Part shown: in pieces, positions 37,111 through 45,829 of the stretch
How the letters are laid out: each line of letters starts with the position of its first letter
Position numbering within the stretch: position 1 is the first letter of the stretch
Assembly: GCA_016722945.1 (NCBI GenBank)
Contig: JAEQMT010000010.1
Location: 389,765-453,764, forward strand
Length of the DNA stretch: 64,000 nucleotides
Direction: 5' to 3'
DNA from: Desulfofustis sp. PB-SRB1
GTDB taxonomy: Bacteria > Desulfobacterota > Desulfobulbia > Desulfobulbales > Desulfocapsaceae
Notes under the pieces: model-generated
The model's input: only the letters and a program-made list of their open reading frames with translations
The model's database searches: none
Told to the model about the DNA's origin: nothing
Made by a program: the position numbers and the translations under genes

Positions 37111-37533
37111 CTACAAAGCAATCCTGAGAACAAAACTTTGACCATCCCAGAAATTATCCGGGTTAGCTGTTGTTGTCTGGGCATTTCTGTAATCATCCGG
37201 GCACCGTCCACTACCATCGGTTACCCTGATGGTGATATTTCTATTTGGATCGGTACCCGAAATTGAGGCAATTGAATTCTCGCCGCTTAGTTTGATTCCG
37301 CCACCATTGTTAAAGGAATCGTTATTAGTCGGCAGGGCGGTATGTGAAGGAATTGCAAACCAGTCCGCGATTGCCGCTTTGGCACTGTTTGCATCGCTTT
37401 CTGCTGCCGAGCAGAAGGTCTTGTTCCGATACGAAATGAAGTTGGGCACGGCGATGGCCGCCAAAATCCCGATGATGGCGATGACGATCATCAATTCCAC
37501 CAGGGTAAAGCCTTTGTTGTCTGTCTGTTTCAT
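37111..37533 (-). CDS. pilA: Type IV major pilin (PilA-type)
   Basis: A 140-residue type IVa prepilin. The leader MKQTDNKG ends in Gly and is followed by FTLVELMIVIAIIGILAAIA with the conserved Glu5 of the mature pilin. The mature body of about 132 residues is longer than the short Geobacter pilin and carries two cysteines (TFCSAAE and GRCPDD) that can form a disulfide. ATG 37533 is preferred over 37545 because GGAGCAAGAG lies 5-6 bases upstream of it. A sigma-54-type promoter precedes it. Confidence 0.93.
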   Translation of the reverse strand: MKQTDNKGFTLVELMIVIAIIGILAAIAVPNFISYRNKTFCSAAESDANSAKAAIADWFAIPSHTALPTNNDSFNNGGGIKLSGENSIASISGTDPNRNITIRVTDGSGRCPDDYRNAQTTTANPDNFWDGQSFVLRIAL

Positions 37534-37582
37534 CTCTTGCTCCATTGGTTAAAGGTAAACGGGAATAGGTCAGTTTCATTTT

Positions 37583-37599
37583 AAGCAAAGAATGTTCCA
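37583..37599 (-). promoter_or_regulatory. Sigma-54 promoter of pilA
   Basis: On the minus strand TGGAACATTCTTTGCTT. GG and GC are separated by exactly 10 bases, matching the -24/-12 pattern TGGCAC-N5-TTGCW. The expected transcript start is near 37573, giving a 5' leader of about 40 bases before the pilA ATG. RpoN-dependent pilA transcription is known in other bacteria. Confidence 0.75.
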
Positions 37600-38180
37600 T
37601 TTGGAGAAAAAAGATATTTTTCAAGTGAAATCAATTTGTTGAGTGGTTTTACACCAGGTTTTTGAGCACGTGTGGTGGCCCTTTTTCGCCACAATTAGGC
37701 GCCGGGGAGACATCGGGCGTCAGCTGGTGACAAAAATTGACACCAGAATGTTGTGGGTAGGGGACCGGCCTCTTTGTGGCAAATCTTTTTACAGCTGCCG
37801 GCCCCTTCATAAACATATTTCACAGCTCGCGTCCCATTCAGCACCGCGTCTTCATGGCCGGCACCGTTTCGTGGCCGTGCTGGTGGGGGCAAGTGCCGGC
37901 GCCGGGTAGATGCCCGTGCCAGCGTATCGATGCAGAGCCACCAGCTCTTCGCCAGCGCCTGGCCGGGTGCCGCCAGCCGGCAGGGTACCAGATGATGAAG
38001 GAGATCCGTGGCGGCACAAACGGGCGACGCCTACGGACTGGCGTTTTCTTTGTTGGCCTCGTAAAAAGGTGGTTCCGAGCTGTCGCGGAATTGTTGTGAC
38101 CTCTCGACGTTTCTATGTTTGTGGCATAATATCTACAGGGTCTTATGAGAACTACCCGCGCCGGTCTTGGTTTTTAATTT
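37600..38180. other. Gene-free stretch between divergent pilin operons
   Basis: About 580 GC-rich bases between the two sigma-54-type promoters. It should hold binding sites for a PilR-like activator, but I cannot identify them. No open frame in it resembles a known protein, and I see no riboswitch I can defend. Confidence 0.5.
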
Positions 38181-38196
38181 TGGCATAGATTGTGCT
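38181..38196 (+). promoter_or_regulatory. Sigma-54 promoter of the minor pilin operon (candidate)
   Basis: TGGCATAGATTGTGCT has GG and GC exactly 10 bases apart and five of the six TGGCAC positions, a weaker match at the -12 part than the pilA promoter. The expected start of transcription is around 38206, only a few bases before the likely GTG start of the first minor pilin gene, which would make the leader very short. Confidence 0.55.
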
Positions 38197-38207
38197 TAAA
38201 CAACATT

Positions 38208-38732
38208 GTGGATTCTTTACAACGGAATAAATGGAGTTACGGTGGTTTTTCGCTCATGGAACTCATGGTCGTCATCGCGATCATTGGTGCTCTGGCGGCG
38301 ATAGGTATGCCGGCGCTGTTGAGCAACCGGCCCGCCAAACAGGCGCGCTCGGCGGTGAACGACTATTATAATGCCTTGCAGAGTGCCAAGATGTATGCGA
38401 TCCGCAGCGGTGATAATTGCGACGTAAACGTTGAAGCCGACAAATTTAAGATCGAGTGTGATGCCGGCACTGCCTGTCCCACAACCAGCCCGTGCGTTAC
38501 CAGCAAACCGGAGTTTGGTAACGCGGTACGGTTTTATCGCAAGGGTGCTCCAGGTGCTCCAACGGCACCGTTTGCGCCATTTACAGTCACGTTTAATGCT
38601 GTTGGGACGGCAAATTCAACGTATCTGGTAATCGGCACCAATCCGGCCGGCGACTATTACCTGGTCGGACCCCTGATAACCGGGATGATTCAGCGGCAGT
38701 GGTGGAACGGTGGCGACTATGAGTCATATTAA
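38208..38732 (+). CDS. GspH/FimT-type minor pilin
   Basis: A 174-residue prepilin-like protein. The leader VDSLQRNKWSYGG is followed by FSLMELMVVIAIIGALAAIG, a type IV prepilin cleavage site and helix with Glu5. ASSIGNMENT to the FimT/GspH type rests on length, position and the early SAKMYAIRSGD segment. The GTG at 38208 is the first start downstream of the sigma-54 candidate; a TTG at 38190 lies inside the promoter. Four cysteines in the mid-region can form disulfides. It overlaps the next gene by 14 bp. Confidence 0.82.
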   Translation: MDSLQRNKWSYGGFSLMELMVVIAIIGALAAIGMPALLSNRPAKQARSAVNDYYNALQSAKMYAIRSGDNCDVNVEADKFKIECDAGTACPTTSPCVTSKPEFGNAVRFYRKGAPGAPTAPFAPFTVTFNAVGTANSTYLVIGTNPAGDYYLVGPLITGMIQRQWWNGGDYESY

Positions 38733-39480
38733 CGGCAACGATATGAGGAGCCGCCTGACTATAAACGGGTTCACCCTCATGGAACTCATGGTCGGCATGG
38801 TTGTCTCCATGGCGGTGGTGGCCGGCTCGGTAACGGTGTATATATCCATGGTGCGCGGGCATAACAATCAGGTTAAGGTGGTTGCCATGCAGCAGAATCT
38901 GCGCGCCACCATGGATTATCTGGAGCGCAACATCAGGATGGCCGGATATGACCCGTTCGGTTTTGCCGGTGCCGGTTTTTCCGCCGAAGTGGCCGGCACA
39001 ACGTATGAGGTGAAAAGTGACGAAATCTCATTTACCGCCGATCAGGGTAGGATATCCGGGAGTGATTTTGATTATAACCCAAACGGCACAATTGATAATC
39101 ACTGGAACGAAAATTTTGTCTTCAACCTGATAAATACGGCTGGCAACCAATCAAGTACATTGCATCGCCTTAATGCAGCAGGTGTACCCGTGGAGCTGGC
39201 CGAAAATATTGACTGCCTCAATTTTGTCTATCTGGACCAGGCCGGTAACGTCATTGCCGCCCCTGTCGCGTCGGCAGATTTCGATGATATCGCCGCCGTG
39301 CAGATCACCCTGGTGGGCACCTTCGGGGCCGCGCCGGGGCTTGGCACTCCGTATACCGACACCACCGTCTACCGGAACAAGCAGATGGATCTGCTTAATC
39401 TACAAAGCGGGGCCAACCCTCCTAACGATTCAATTCGGCGGCTTATGGTCACCTCCACCGTGGCCGTGCGCAATAAGTAA
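38719..39480 (+). CDS. PilW-type minor pilin
   Basis: A 253-residue prepilin. The leader ends at NG and is followed by FTLMELMVGMVVSMAVVAGS with Glu5, then MQQNLRATMDYLERNIRMAGYDPFG, the hallmark of PilW proteins. It is expected at the tip or in the initiation complex of the type IV pilus. The ATG at 38719 overlaps the FimT-type gene by 14 bp and has GGTGG upstream; GTG 38710 and ATG 38743 are alternatives. Confidence 0.85.
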   Translation: MSHINGNDMRSRLTINGFTLMELMVGMVVSMAVVAGSVTVYISMVRGHNNQVKVVAMQQNLRATMDYLERNIRMAGYDPFGFAGAGFSAEVAGTTYEVKSDEISFTADQGRISGSDFDYNPNGTIDNHWNENFVFNLINTAGNQSSTLHRLNAAGVPVELAENIDCLNFVYLDQAGNVIAAPVASADFDDIAAVQITLVGTFGAAPGLGTPYTDTTVYRNKQMDLLNLQSGANPPNDSIRRLMVTSTVAVRNK

Positions 39481-39506
39481 TCGGGCAAAAACGATATAGA
39501 GTAGTG

Positions 39507-40004
39507 ATGATACGACCCAACATACCATTTCTTAGATTCTTGATTCGAACAAAATCTCGCGCGTGTGTTCGCGTGTGCGGCGAATCCGGGTTCAGTCTCA
39601 TGGGTGCGATGATTGGCCTCGCCATCTTTGTCATGGGCATACTCGGTATATTTTCACTGCAATCCATCGCCGTGGGAAAAATCGGTCAGCAGCAGCGTAT
39701 GCTGATGAGTACCAATGAAATGGGTGGGCAACTCGAGCAATTACGAGCACTTGCATATAGCACCGTCACTGCCGGCCAGAATAGTGGTGATGTCGATGTG
39801 AACGGCGACGGGGTGATGGATTTTACCCTCACCTGGGTGGTGCTGGACAACACCGCCAATACCATGCCGGCCGGCCTGGTCAAAGCCGTGGATGTTGATG
39901 TATCAGGTATTCCTGACAAGGTGAGGCTGATCTATATACAGGCCACCAAGTTCGGGTCGCCACAGGTGATAGCCCGTTTTTTACTGGCCAAACCGGGTAT
40001 ATGA
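39507..40004 (+). CDS. PilV-type minor pilin
   Basis: A 165-residue prepilin with an unusually long basic leader (about 27 residues) before SG and FSLMGAMIGLAIFVMGILGI. The usual Glu5 of the mature pilin appears to be replaced by Gly (FSLMG), which would matter for subunit packing. NEMGGQLEQLRALAYSTV and the later VSGIPDKVRLIYIQ fit PilV proteins. It starts 26 bp after the PilW-type gene. Confidence 0.8.
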   Translation: MIRPNIPFLRFLIRTKSRACVRVCGESGFSLMGAMIGLAIFVMGILGIFSLQSIAVGKIGQQQRMLMSTNEMGGQLEQLRALAYSTVTAGQNSGDVDVNGDGVMDFTLTWVVLDNTANTMPAGLVKAVDVDVSGIPDKVRLIYIQATKFGSPQVIARFLLAKPGI

Positions 40005-40008
40005 AAAC

Positions 40009-40743
40009 ATGAAAGCCTTATTTACCCCTCTTTCCCCTTGTGCCTGGATGGACCGGCGTGCCGGTGCCGCTGCGCATCGGAAAGAAAATGATCTTGAAGG
40101 TGGTGAGGCGGGGTTCATAACCGTGGCTGTCGTTCTGCTCATGCTGGCCGGGCTGACGATCATCGCGGTTTCATCGATAAACAATTCGATTACCGAATCA
40201 CGCATCTCACGGGCCGCCTACGAGGCCGAAAAAGCCACCTACCTTGCCGAGACGGCGGCCGTGGATAGTGCCTTGGGGCTCGAGCATGCCCCAACGACCA
40301 TGATCGATACGAGCGGTGGGGTTGATTATTTTACCGACGATCCGTTTTACGCTGATAATGGGAATCGACACCCTAACAGACTTGAAGAGAAAGATAACTG
40401 GTATGACAATGATGGCAGCGGATGGCTAGGTGATGGAGCGGGTTCTGGAGATAACCCCATCGCCAAACCGTTGATATTTTATGGCGATCCTCCCGGTGAT
40501 GCACCGACCAACCTTGACGCGTTTTTTCCCGGCACCCATACCAGTGACGCTCTTCGCGTGGCTGCTCAGCATGTGACCGGAATGGGGGTGGCGGGAGACT
40601 CATCGCTGGTGGTCACCAATTCAGATGGGCGGACCTATGAGTATCTGGTATACGGCATGTTTTCAGTAAAAGGCGCGGGGGTCAGTGCCGAAATTGCGTC
40701 CGAGTCCCTGGTAGAACTGGGGTATCGCAAAAAAATTCAGTAA
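40009..40743 (+). CDS. PilX-type pilus assembly protein
   Basis: A 244-residue protein. After a 34-residue charged leader comes GFITVAVVLLMLAGLTIIAV, then ITESRISRAAYEAEKATYLAETAA, which is the PilX N-terminal signature (EA..A.Y.AEA.). The rest is an acidic, Gly- and Asp-rich domain. It is the last gene of the four-gene minor pilin operon, 4 bp after the PilV-type gene. No pilY1 adhesin follows, although PilX and PilY1 usually go together. Confidence 0.82.
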   Translation: MKALFTPLSPCAWMDRRAGAAAHRKENDLEGGEAGFITVAVVLLMLAGLTIIAVSSINNSITESRISRAAYEAEKATYLAETAAVDSALGLEHAPTTMIDTSGGVDYFTDDPFYADNGNRHPNRLEEKDNWYDNDGSGWLGDGAGSGDNPIAKPLIFYGDPPGDAPTNLDAFFPGTHTSDALRVAAQHVTGMGVAGDSSLVVTNSDGRTYEYLVYGMFSVKGAGVSAEIASESLVELGYRKKIQ

Positions 40744-40804
40744 CTGGTATCAGTTGATAGACTTCTTGTTTCAGCTTCCCGGCAGTCGTGTTTGGTTATT
40801 CTGC

Positions 40805-40833
40805 TTGACTTTTCGCGCAAACCTGTTTTAATT
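40805..40833 (+). promoter_or_regulatory. Sigma-70-type promoter candidate for sat
   Basis: TTGACT (40805) and TTTAAT (40827) lie 16 bases apart, or TTAATT at 17. This would place the start near 40840 and give a leader of about 140 bases before sat, long enough to hold regulation. No other plausible promoter is seen between the pilin operon and sat. Confidence 0.45.
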
Positions 40834-40980
40834 GGGGATTTACATCCGCATGGTGCGGGGTGGTGCTCGCCGCCCGGTCGTATGGGTGTCCGTGATCGAC
40901 CGTAATCTATGACTGGTAGTGCCGTTTGCCTGGAGGCCGACGGCCAAGTACTGTTATCTATAAACAAAAAGAGGGAAATT

Positions 40981-42258
40981 ATGTCGAAACTGGTTGCACC
41001 CCACGGGGGAAAAGGTCTGGTATGCGCCTTGCTTGAAGGCGCCGAGCGTGACGCCGAGCTGCAAAAAGCGGCGGGTCTGAAGCAGGTGGAAATCTCCGCC
41101 CGCGCCAAAGGCGATCTGATCATGATGGGTATCGGCGGCTTCAGCCCGCTTACCGGCTTCATGAACAAGGCCGACTGGAAAGGTGTGTGCGAGAATTTTC
41201 AGATGGCCGACGGCACCTTCTGGCCGGTGCCCATCACCCTGGACGTTTCCGCCGAGGACGCGGCCGCCATCAGTGTGGGCGATGAGATCGCCCTGGTGCG
41301 CGGCGGCGAGACCTTTGCCACCATGAAGGTGGAAGAAAAATATGAGATGACCGAGGAGAACAAGAAGTGGGAGTGTGAGAACGTTTTCATGGGTCAGGGC
41401 GAAGAGTCGGTGGACGGCAAGTTCTGGGAAGTCGCACCTGAAGATCATCCCGGCGTCATCATGGTCATGAACCAGAAGGAATTTAATCTGGCCGGCCCCG
41501 TCAAGGTACTCTCCGAAGGCGAGTATCCCGCCGAGTATCCGGGCATTTACATGCGTCCCGCCCAGACCCGCGCCCTGTTCGAGGAGCGTGGTTGGGCCAA
41601 CGTCGCCGCCCTGCAGCTGCGTAACCCCATGCACCGCTCCCACGAGCATCTCGCCAAGATCGCCATTGAGGTATGCGACGGTGTGCTCATCCACTCGCTC
41701 ATCGGTAACCTCAAGCCCGGCGATATTCCCGCGAAGGTACGGATCAAGGCCATCGACGCGCTGATCGAGAACTATTTCGTCAAGGACAACGCCTACAGCG
41801 CCGGCTATCCGCTGGATATGCGGTATGCCGGGCCGCGCGAGGGGCTGCTGCACGCCACCTTCCGCCAGAACTACGGGGTCAACAACATGCTGATCGGCCG
41901 CGATCATGCCGGGGTCGGCGACTTCTATACCCTGTTCGAGGCCCAGGAGATTTTCGACCGCATCCCGGTAACCGGTGATCCCGCCAAGGATCTGCTGTGC
42001 AAGCCCATGAAAATCGACTGGACTTTCTATTGCTACGCCTGTGACGGCATGGCCTCACTGCGCACCTGCCCGCATGACAAAGAGCAGCGTGTGATTCTCT
42101 CCGGCACCAAGCTGCGCAAGGCGCTGTCTGAAGGCGCCGAGGTACCGGATCACTTCGGTCGCGACGAGGTACTGGTCATCCTGCGTGAGTACTATGAAGG
42201 TCTCACCGAGAAAGTCGAGGTGAAGATGCAGAGCGCCGCCTCCGGCCAGAATATGTAG
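40981..42258 (+). CDS. sat: Sulfate adenylyltransferase (dissimilatory ATP sulfurylase)
   Basis: Sat joins sulfate and ATP to form APS, the first step of sulfate reduction, or runs in reverse in sulfur oxidation. The 425-residue enzyme is the single-polypeptide type. [17 protein letters not shown] near residue 216 holds the QxRNPxHRxHE motif, and [14 protein letters not shown] near 302 the GRDHAG loop; a zinc-site-like cysteine cluster [17 protein letters not shown] follows. ATG 40981 is preceded by AGAGGG. It is monocistronic by position with its own terminator, and aprAB is not in the window. Confidence 0.96.
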   Translation: MSKLVAPHGGKGLVCALLEGAERDAELQKAAGLKQVEISARAKGDLIMMGIGGFSPLTGFMNKADWKGVCENFQMADGTFWPVPITLDVSAEDAAAISVGDEIALVRGGETFATMKVEEKYEMTEENKKWECENVFMGQGEESVDGKFWEVAPEDHPGVIMVMNQKEFNLAGPVKVLSEGEYPAEYPGIYMRPAQTRALFEERGWANVAALQLRNPMHRSHEHLAKIAIEVCDGVLIHSLIGNLKPGDIPAKVRIKAIDALIENYFVKDNAYSAGYPLDMRYAGPREGLLHATFRQNYGVNNMLIGRDHAGVGDFYTLFEAQEIFDRIPVTGDPAKDLLCKPMKIDWTFYCYACDGMASLRTCPHDKEQRVILSGTKLRKALSEGAEVPDHFGRDEVLVILREYYEGLTEKVEVKMQSAASGQNM

Positions 42259-42281
42259 TTCCAGCTTTTCACCTGTATCTC

Positions 42282-42319
42282 AAAGGAGGTATCGCCCATG
42301 GCGGTACCTCCTTTTTTAT
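42282..42319 (+). terminator. Rho-independent terminator after sat
   Basis: AAAGGAGGTATCGCC pairs with GGCGGTACCTCCTTT around a CAT loop, followed by a T-run. It stands 23 bases after the sat stop. Confidence 0.9.
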
Positions 42320-42326
42320 AAAAATC

Positions 42327-42426
42327 GGGTCAGAGTAAAATTAATCTGGTTGTATTAATTGTGCACAGTTGGCACTGAGGCCATGCTTTTGTCATCAAAA
42401 ACGTAATTTAATTTTACTCTGACCCC
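42327..42426 (+). mobile_element. 100-bp MITE-like element with 18-bp terminal inverted repeats
   Basis: GGGTCAGAGTAAAATTAA at the left end and its exact complement TTAATTTTACTCTGACCC at the right end enclose about 64 bases without coding capacity. It ends 6 bases before the aroB start codon. I do not see other copies in the window, and no transposase is present. Confidence 0.75.
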
Positions 42427-42432
42427 ATTTTT

Positions 42433-43511
42433 ATGCACATTACCGTATCGCTGGCTGAGCGCAGCTATCCCATCTATGTTCAGACTGGGCTGCTTGACAA
42501 ACTCGGCGCCATCATCGCCGCCGATCATCCGGCCAGCTCATATGCGATCATTACCGATTCTACCGTAGGCAAGCTCTATGGTTCCCGGGTGCAGGCACCC
42601 CTGGCGGATGCCGGGTGCCCTGTCACCTACCACGAATTTGAGGCCGGTGAGGCGAGCAAGAATCCGGCCACCGTCGCCACTTTATGCTCGGAGCTGGCCC
42701 GTGCCGGTCATGATCGCACCAGTGTGGTGATTGCCCTGGGCGGCGGGGTGGCGGGTGATATCGCCGGTTTTGTGGCCTCCATCTATCTGCGCGGTATTTC
42801 ATGTGTACAGATCCCCACCACTCTGCTGGCCCAGGTGGATAGCTCGGTGGGTGGCAAGACCGGGGTGGATCTGCCTGAGGGCAAAAACCTGGTGGGCACA
42901 TTTTCTCAGCCATCGGCCGTCTTTATCGACCCCGATGTGCTGCATACCCTGCCCGATGATCAATTCATTGCCGGACTTGCCGAGGTGATCAAGTATGGGG
43001 TGATCCGCGATCCTGAATTTCTGGTATATCTCGATGCGCATCGTGAACCCATCCTTGCTCGCCGGCCGGACGCGCTCATCCACGTAATCAAGACCTGCTG
43101 CCTGATTAAGGCGGCGGTGGTGGCCGAAGACGAGAAAGAGGGCGATATTCCGGCGCATCCTCAATTTTCGGCCACACCATCGGCCACGCGGTGGAGGCGG
43201 CCTCTGATTTCACCATCCTGCACGGCAACGCGGTGGCCATCGGCATGGTGGCGGCGGCGAGGCTGGCGGTACGGCACAAGGTGCTCTCAGAGGAGCGGGC
43301 GCAGTACCTGCAGGCACTTATTGCACGCTACGGCCTGCCCACCGAGATCCCGGCGGAGCTTGACCGCGGTCGCATTACATCGTATCTTGGCACCGATAAG
43401 AAACGGGTGGGCACCTCGCTGTTTTTCATCCTGCCCACCGATGAAGGATCGGTACTCATAACCGACGAAGTGGAACCGCGTCACATCGATGCAGTGCTGA
43501 GCGCCGACTGA
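42433..43511 (+). pseudogene. aroB: 3-dehydroquinate synthase gene with two single-base insertions
   Basis: AroB converts DAHP to 3-dehydroquinate in aromatic amino acid synthesis. The N-terminal two-thirds has GGGVAGDIAGFVASIYLRG near residue 100 and DSSVGGKTGVD at about 138. At 43141-43170 the frame breaks: removing one C (about 43150) and one T (about 43165) restores EGDIRRILNFGHTIGHAVEA, after which the frame runs to 43511 with LHGNAVAIGMVAAARLAV. The restored protein would be 358 residues, the normal size, and the zinc-ligand histidines lie in the shifted part. It is either a recent inactivation or two base-calling errors. A MITE-like element abuts the start, and no good ribosome-binding site is visible. 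Confidence 0.88.
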
Positions 43512-43523
43512 TTGAGAGCACCA

Positions 43524-44036
43524 ATGCCGATTTACGAGTTTTATTGCGAGAGCTGCAATACCATCTTCAGCTTTTTTTCCCGCCGGATAGATACTGAAAC
43601 CGTACCCGGCTGCCCCCGCTGCGCTGCTCCGGAGCTTTCCCGGCAGGTGTCGATGTTTGCAACTATCGGCCGGGCCAGCGAAGATGAGGATCAACTGGCC
43701 GGTCTCGATGAGACGAAGATGGAGGCGGCCATGGAATCGCTGATGCGCGAGTCAGCATCCATGGATGAAAATGACCCGAAGCAGATGGCCGCGCTGATGC
43801 GCAGTTTCAGCGAGCGTACCGGTATCAATCTGGGTGACTCCATGGAAGAGGCCATTGCCCGACTGGAAAAAGGCGAAGACCCGGAGCAGGTGGAGCAGGA
43901 TATGGGGGATCTGATGGAAGGCGATGAGCTTGATTTTTCCCTGCTGCACAAGAAAGCACGCACCGCCCCGGCGCCGCCCCGTCGTGATGAAACCCTGTAT
44001 GATTTACATCCTGACTCTGGTTCCCATAGGTGGTGA
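43524..44036 (+). CDS. FmdB-type zinc-ribbon protein
   Basis: A 170-residue protein whose first 45 residues (MPIYEFYCESC.. and GCPRCAA) form the FmdB zinc ribbon with two CxxC pairs. The remainder is an acidic helical region with repeated MEEAIARLEKGEDPEQV-like stretches. FmdB-type proteins were linked to regulation of formamidase, but most have unknown roles. The ATG gives the canonical MPIYEFYC start and lies 12 bp after the aroB stop. Confidence 0.85.
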   Translation: MPIYEFYCESCNTIFSFFSRRIDTETVPGCPRCAAPELSRQVSMFATIGRASEDEDQLAGLDETKMEAAMESLMRESASMDENDPKQMAALMRSFSERTGINLGDSMEEAIARLEKGEDPEQVEQDMGDLMEGDELDFSLLHKKARTAPAPPRRDETLYDLHPDSGSHRW

Positions 44037-44080
44037 TGTTGTATATGCCGTCATCAATGTTCCGGTTCTAGAGGAGTTCC

Positions 44081-45313
44081 TTGGACCTGCGTGTAGAACA
44101 TGAGTGTCCGAGCTGCGGCAAGGTGATGAGCCTCGGTGAGCGTGACCGGCTCGCACACTGCCCTTCCTGCTTTGACCAAACCTATCTGGTCAAGCCCTCC
44201 TTGCCGCGCGCCGTTCTGGCCGATCGTATCCCCGCCGAAGTGGATGGCTCGGATATCTTCTATTACCCCTACATGCGCTTTAAAGGCGTGATCTACACCA
44301 GTTTTGTCGACCGGGTGACTCATCGCCTTCTGGACGTTACCCAACAGGCACGCACCGAAGCGGTGGCGCCGCCCTCGTTGGGTGATCGGGTGCGGGGAAC
44401 CAGACTCACCCGGGTGCACCGCGCCATGCGTGGTCGCTTTATCCGCAAGAGTCTGCCCACCGGCGATATTCTCCAGCGGGCCGCGGCGCGGGCCGAGCAA
44501 TCAATCGATGAAAGAAGCCGGCCGTTTATCCATCAGGTCTTTGTCTCCGAGGTGGTGAGTTGTATCTACCTGCCGCTCTACCGGGTCGGCGACACCATCT
44601 TTGACGGCGCCACCGGGCGGTCGCTGGGGGCGAAGAAGTTGTGGCAATCGGCCCTGCATCAGACCATATCTTTTCAGCCCCACTGGCAATCGAATTTTCT
44701 CTCCACCCTCTGTCCGCATTGCGGTGATGTTCTCGAGGGTGGAGCCGACAGCTCCGTGATGCACTGCCGCCAGTGCGATACCTGCTGGCTGGAAGATGAA
44801 GGGACTTTTGTGTCGGTACCGTACGGCTACGTGCCCATGCAGGGAGAAGACGTTGCCCATCTGCCCTTCTGGCGCCTGCGGGTGCGCTGCGATCAGCCCA
44901 AGCTCTACACCCTCGCCGATCTGATTCTGGCAACCAACCGGCCGATACTCATCAAGGCCGATCACAAACGGGCCGAGCTGATGATCTGGGTGCCCGGTTT
45001 TACCATGGCTCCGGCCGCGTTTCTCAACGCTGCCAGACATCTTACCCTGGCGCAGCTCTCGGTGCCGCCGGTGCGCGGCGCCTACCGGGGAAAGCTCGCC
45101 TCGGTCAGTGTTTCGCTTACCGAGGCAATGGGTACTCTGAAAACGGTTTTTGCCCACATCGTCGAAAAACGCGGCGATATTCTGAACCATCTGGCCGACA
45201 TTACCTTGTCCTGCCGAGACGGTGCCCTGGTCTATCTGCCGTTTCAAAAACGCGGTCCCGTCTCCGTTCAACCCCACACCTCGTTAAATATTGAGGAGTT
45301 TGAACGCAATTAA
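44081..45313 (+). CDS. Uncharacterised zinc-ribbon protein
   Basis: A 410-residue soluble protein I cannot assign to a named family. It contains two probable zinc ribbons: HECPSCGK with AHCPSC at residues 8-30, and CPHCGD with CRQCDTCW near 210-235. No transmembrane helix or catalytic motif is recognised. TTG at 44081 is chosen because GAGGAG stands 4 bases upstream. The gene lies between the FmdB-type and deaminase genes with tight spacing and ends where the deaminase starts, so the whole group is probably one transcript. The local pattern suggests metal- or nucleic-acid binding, but that is inference. Confidence 0.75.
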   Translation: MDLRVEHECPSCGKVMSLGERDRLAHCPSCFDQTYLVKPSLPRAVLADRIPAEVDGSDIFYYPYMRFKGVIYTSFVDRVTHRLLDVTQQARTEAVAPPSLGDRVRGTRLTRVHRAMRGRFIRKSLPTGDILQRAAARAEQSIDERSRPFIHQVFVSEVVSCIYLPLYRVGDTIFDGATGRSLGAKKLWQSALHQTISFQPHWQSNFLSTLCPHCGDVLEGGADSSVMHCRQCDTCWLEDEGTFVSVPYGYVPMQGEDVAHLPFWRLRVRCDQPKLYTLADLILATNRPILIKADHKRAELMIWVPGFTMAPAAFLNAARHLTLAQLSVPPVRGAYRGKLASVSVSLTEAMGTLKTVFAHIVEKRGDILNHLADITLSCRDGALVYLPFQKRGPVSVQPHTSLNIEEFERN

Positions 45314-45814
45314 ATGAGCTTTTTCCCGCACTATATGGACGATGCCCTGATCGAGGCGGGCCGGGCCCTGACGGCGGGTGATTTCCCGGTGGGCTGCGTC
45401 CTGGTTGATGCGGGTGGGGTGGTTGCAGCCGGTCACCGAATCAACAGCGGTGGGGTCGGCAACGAGCTGGATCATGCCGAAATGAGAGCGCTGCACCACT
45501 ACGTGGAGAGCAGGCGACCCGGCGAGGCGATGCCGTTTACCGTCTACTGCACCATGGAGCCGTGTCTGATGTGCTATAGCGCCCTGGTGCTACATGGGGC
45601 CGATACCATCATCTACGGGTATGAAGATGTGATGGGGGGCGGTTGTTCCCTGCCGCCGGCTTCGCTGCCGCCGCTGTTTCGAAAGAGACACCCGCGCATC
45701 ATCGGCGGCGTCCGGCGGGCCGATTGCCTGGCTTTGTTCAAGCAATTCTTCGCCGATCACCGCAACGCTTACTGGCAAGGTTCCCTGCTTGCCCGTTACA
45801 CCCTGCGCCAGTAA
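45314..45814 (+). CDS. CDA-fold nucleoside/nucleobase deaminase
   Basis: A 166-residue zinc deaminase of the cytidine/tRNA adenosine deaminase superfamily. The zinc site is HAEMRALHHYVE (HAE near residue 56) and TMEPCLMC (PCxxC near 81). It acts on a base in a nucleoside, nucleotide or tRNA; TadA-type activity is possible but the sequence is not close enough to call. It starts directly at the end of the zinc-ribbon gene. Confidence 0.87.
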   Translation: MSFFPHYMDDALIEAGRALTAGDFPVGCVLVDAGGVVAAGHRINSGGVGNELDHAEMRALHHYVESRRPGEAMPFTVYCTMEPCLMCYSALVLHGADTIIYGYEDVMGGGCSLPPASLPPLFRKRHPRIIGGVRRADCLALFKQFFADHRNAYWQGSLLARYTLRQ

Positions 45815-45829
45815 CAAAGAGATTAGCGT

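Noticed and set aside
37600-38180. A c-di-GMP riboswitch between the pilin operons
   Set aside because: Some short fragments resemble the GEMM core, but the conserved order of loops and the tetraloop receptor are missing.
40954-41907. 317-codon open frame antisense to sat
   Set aside because: Mirror of the sat coding bias, with no motif of its own.
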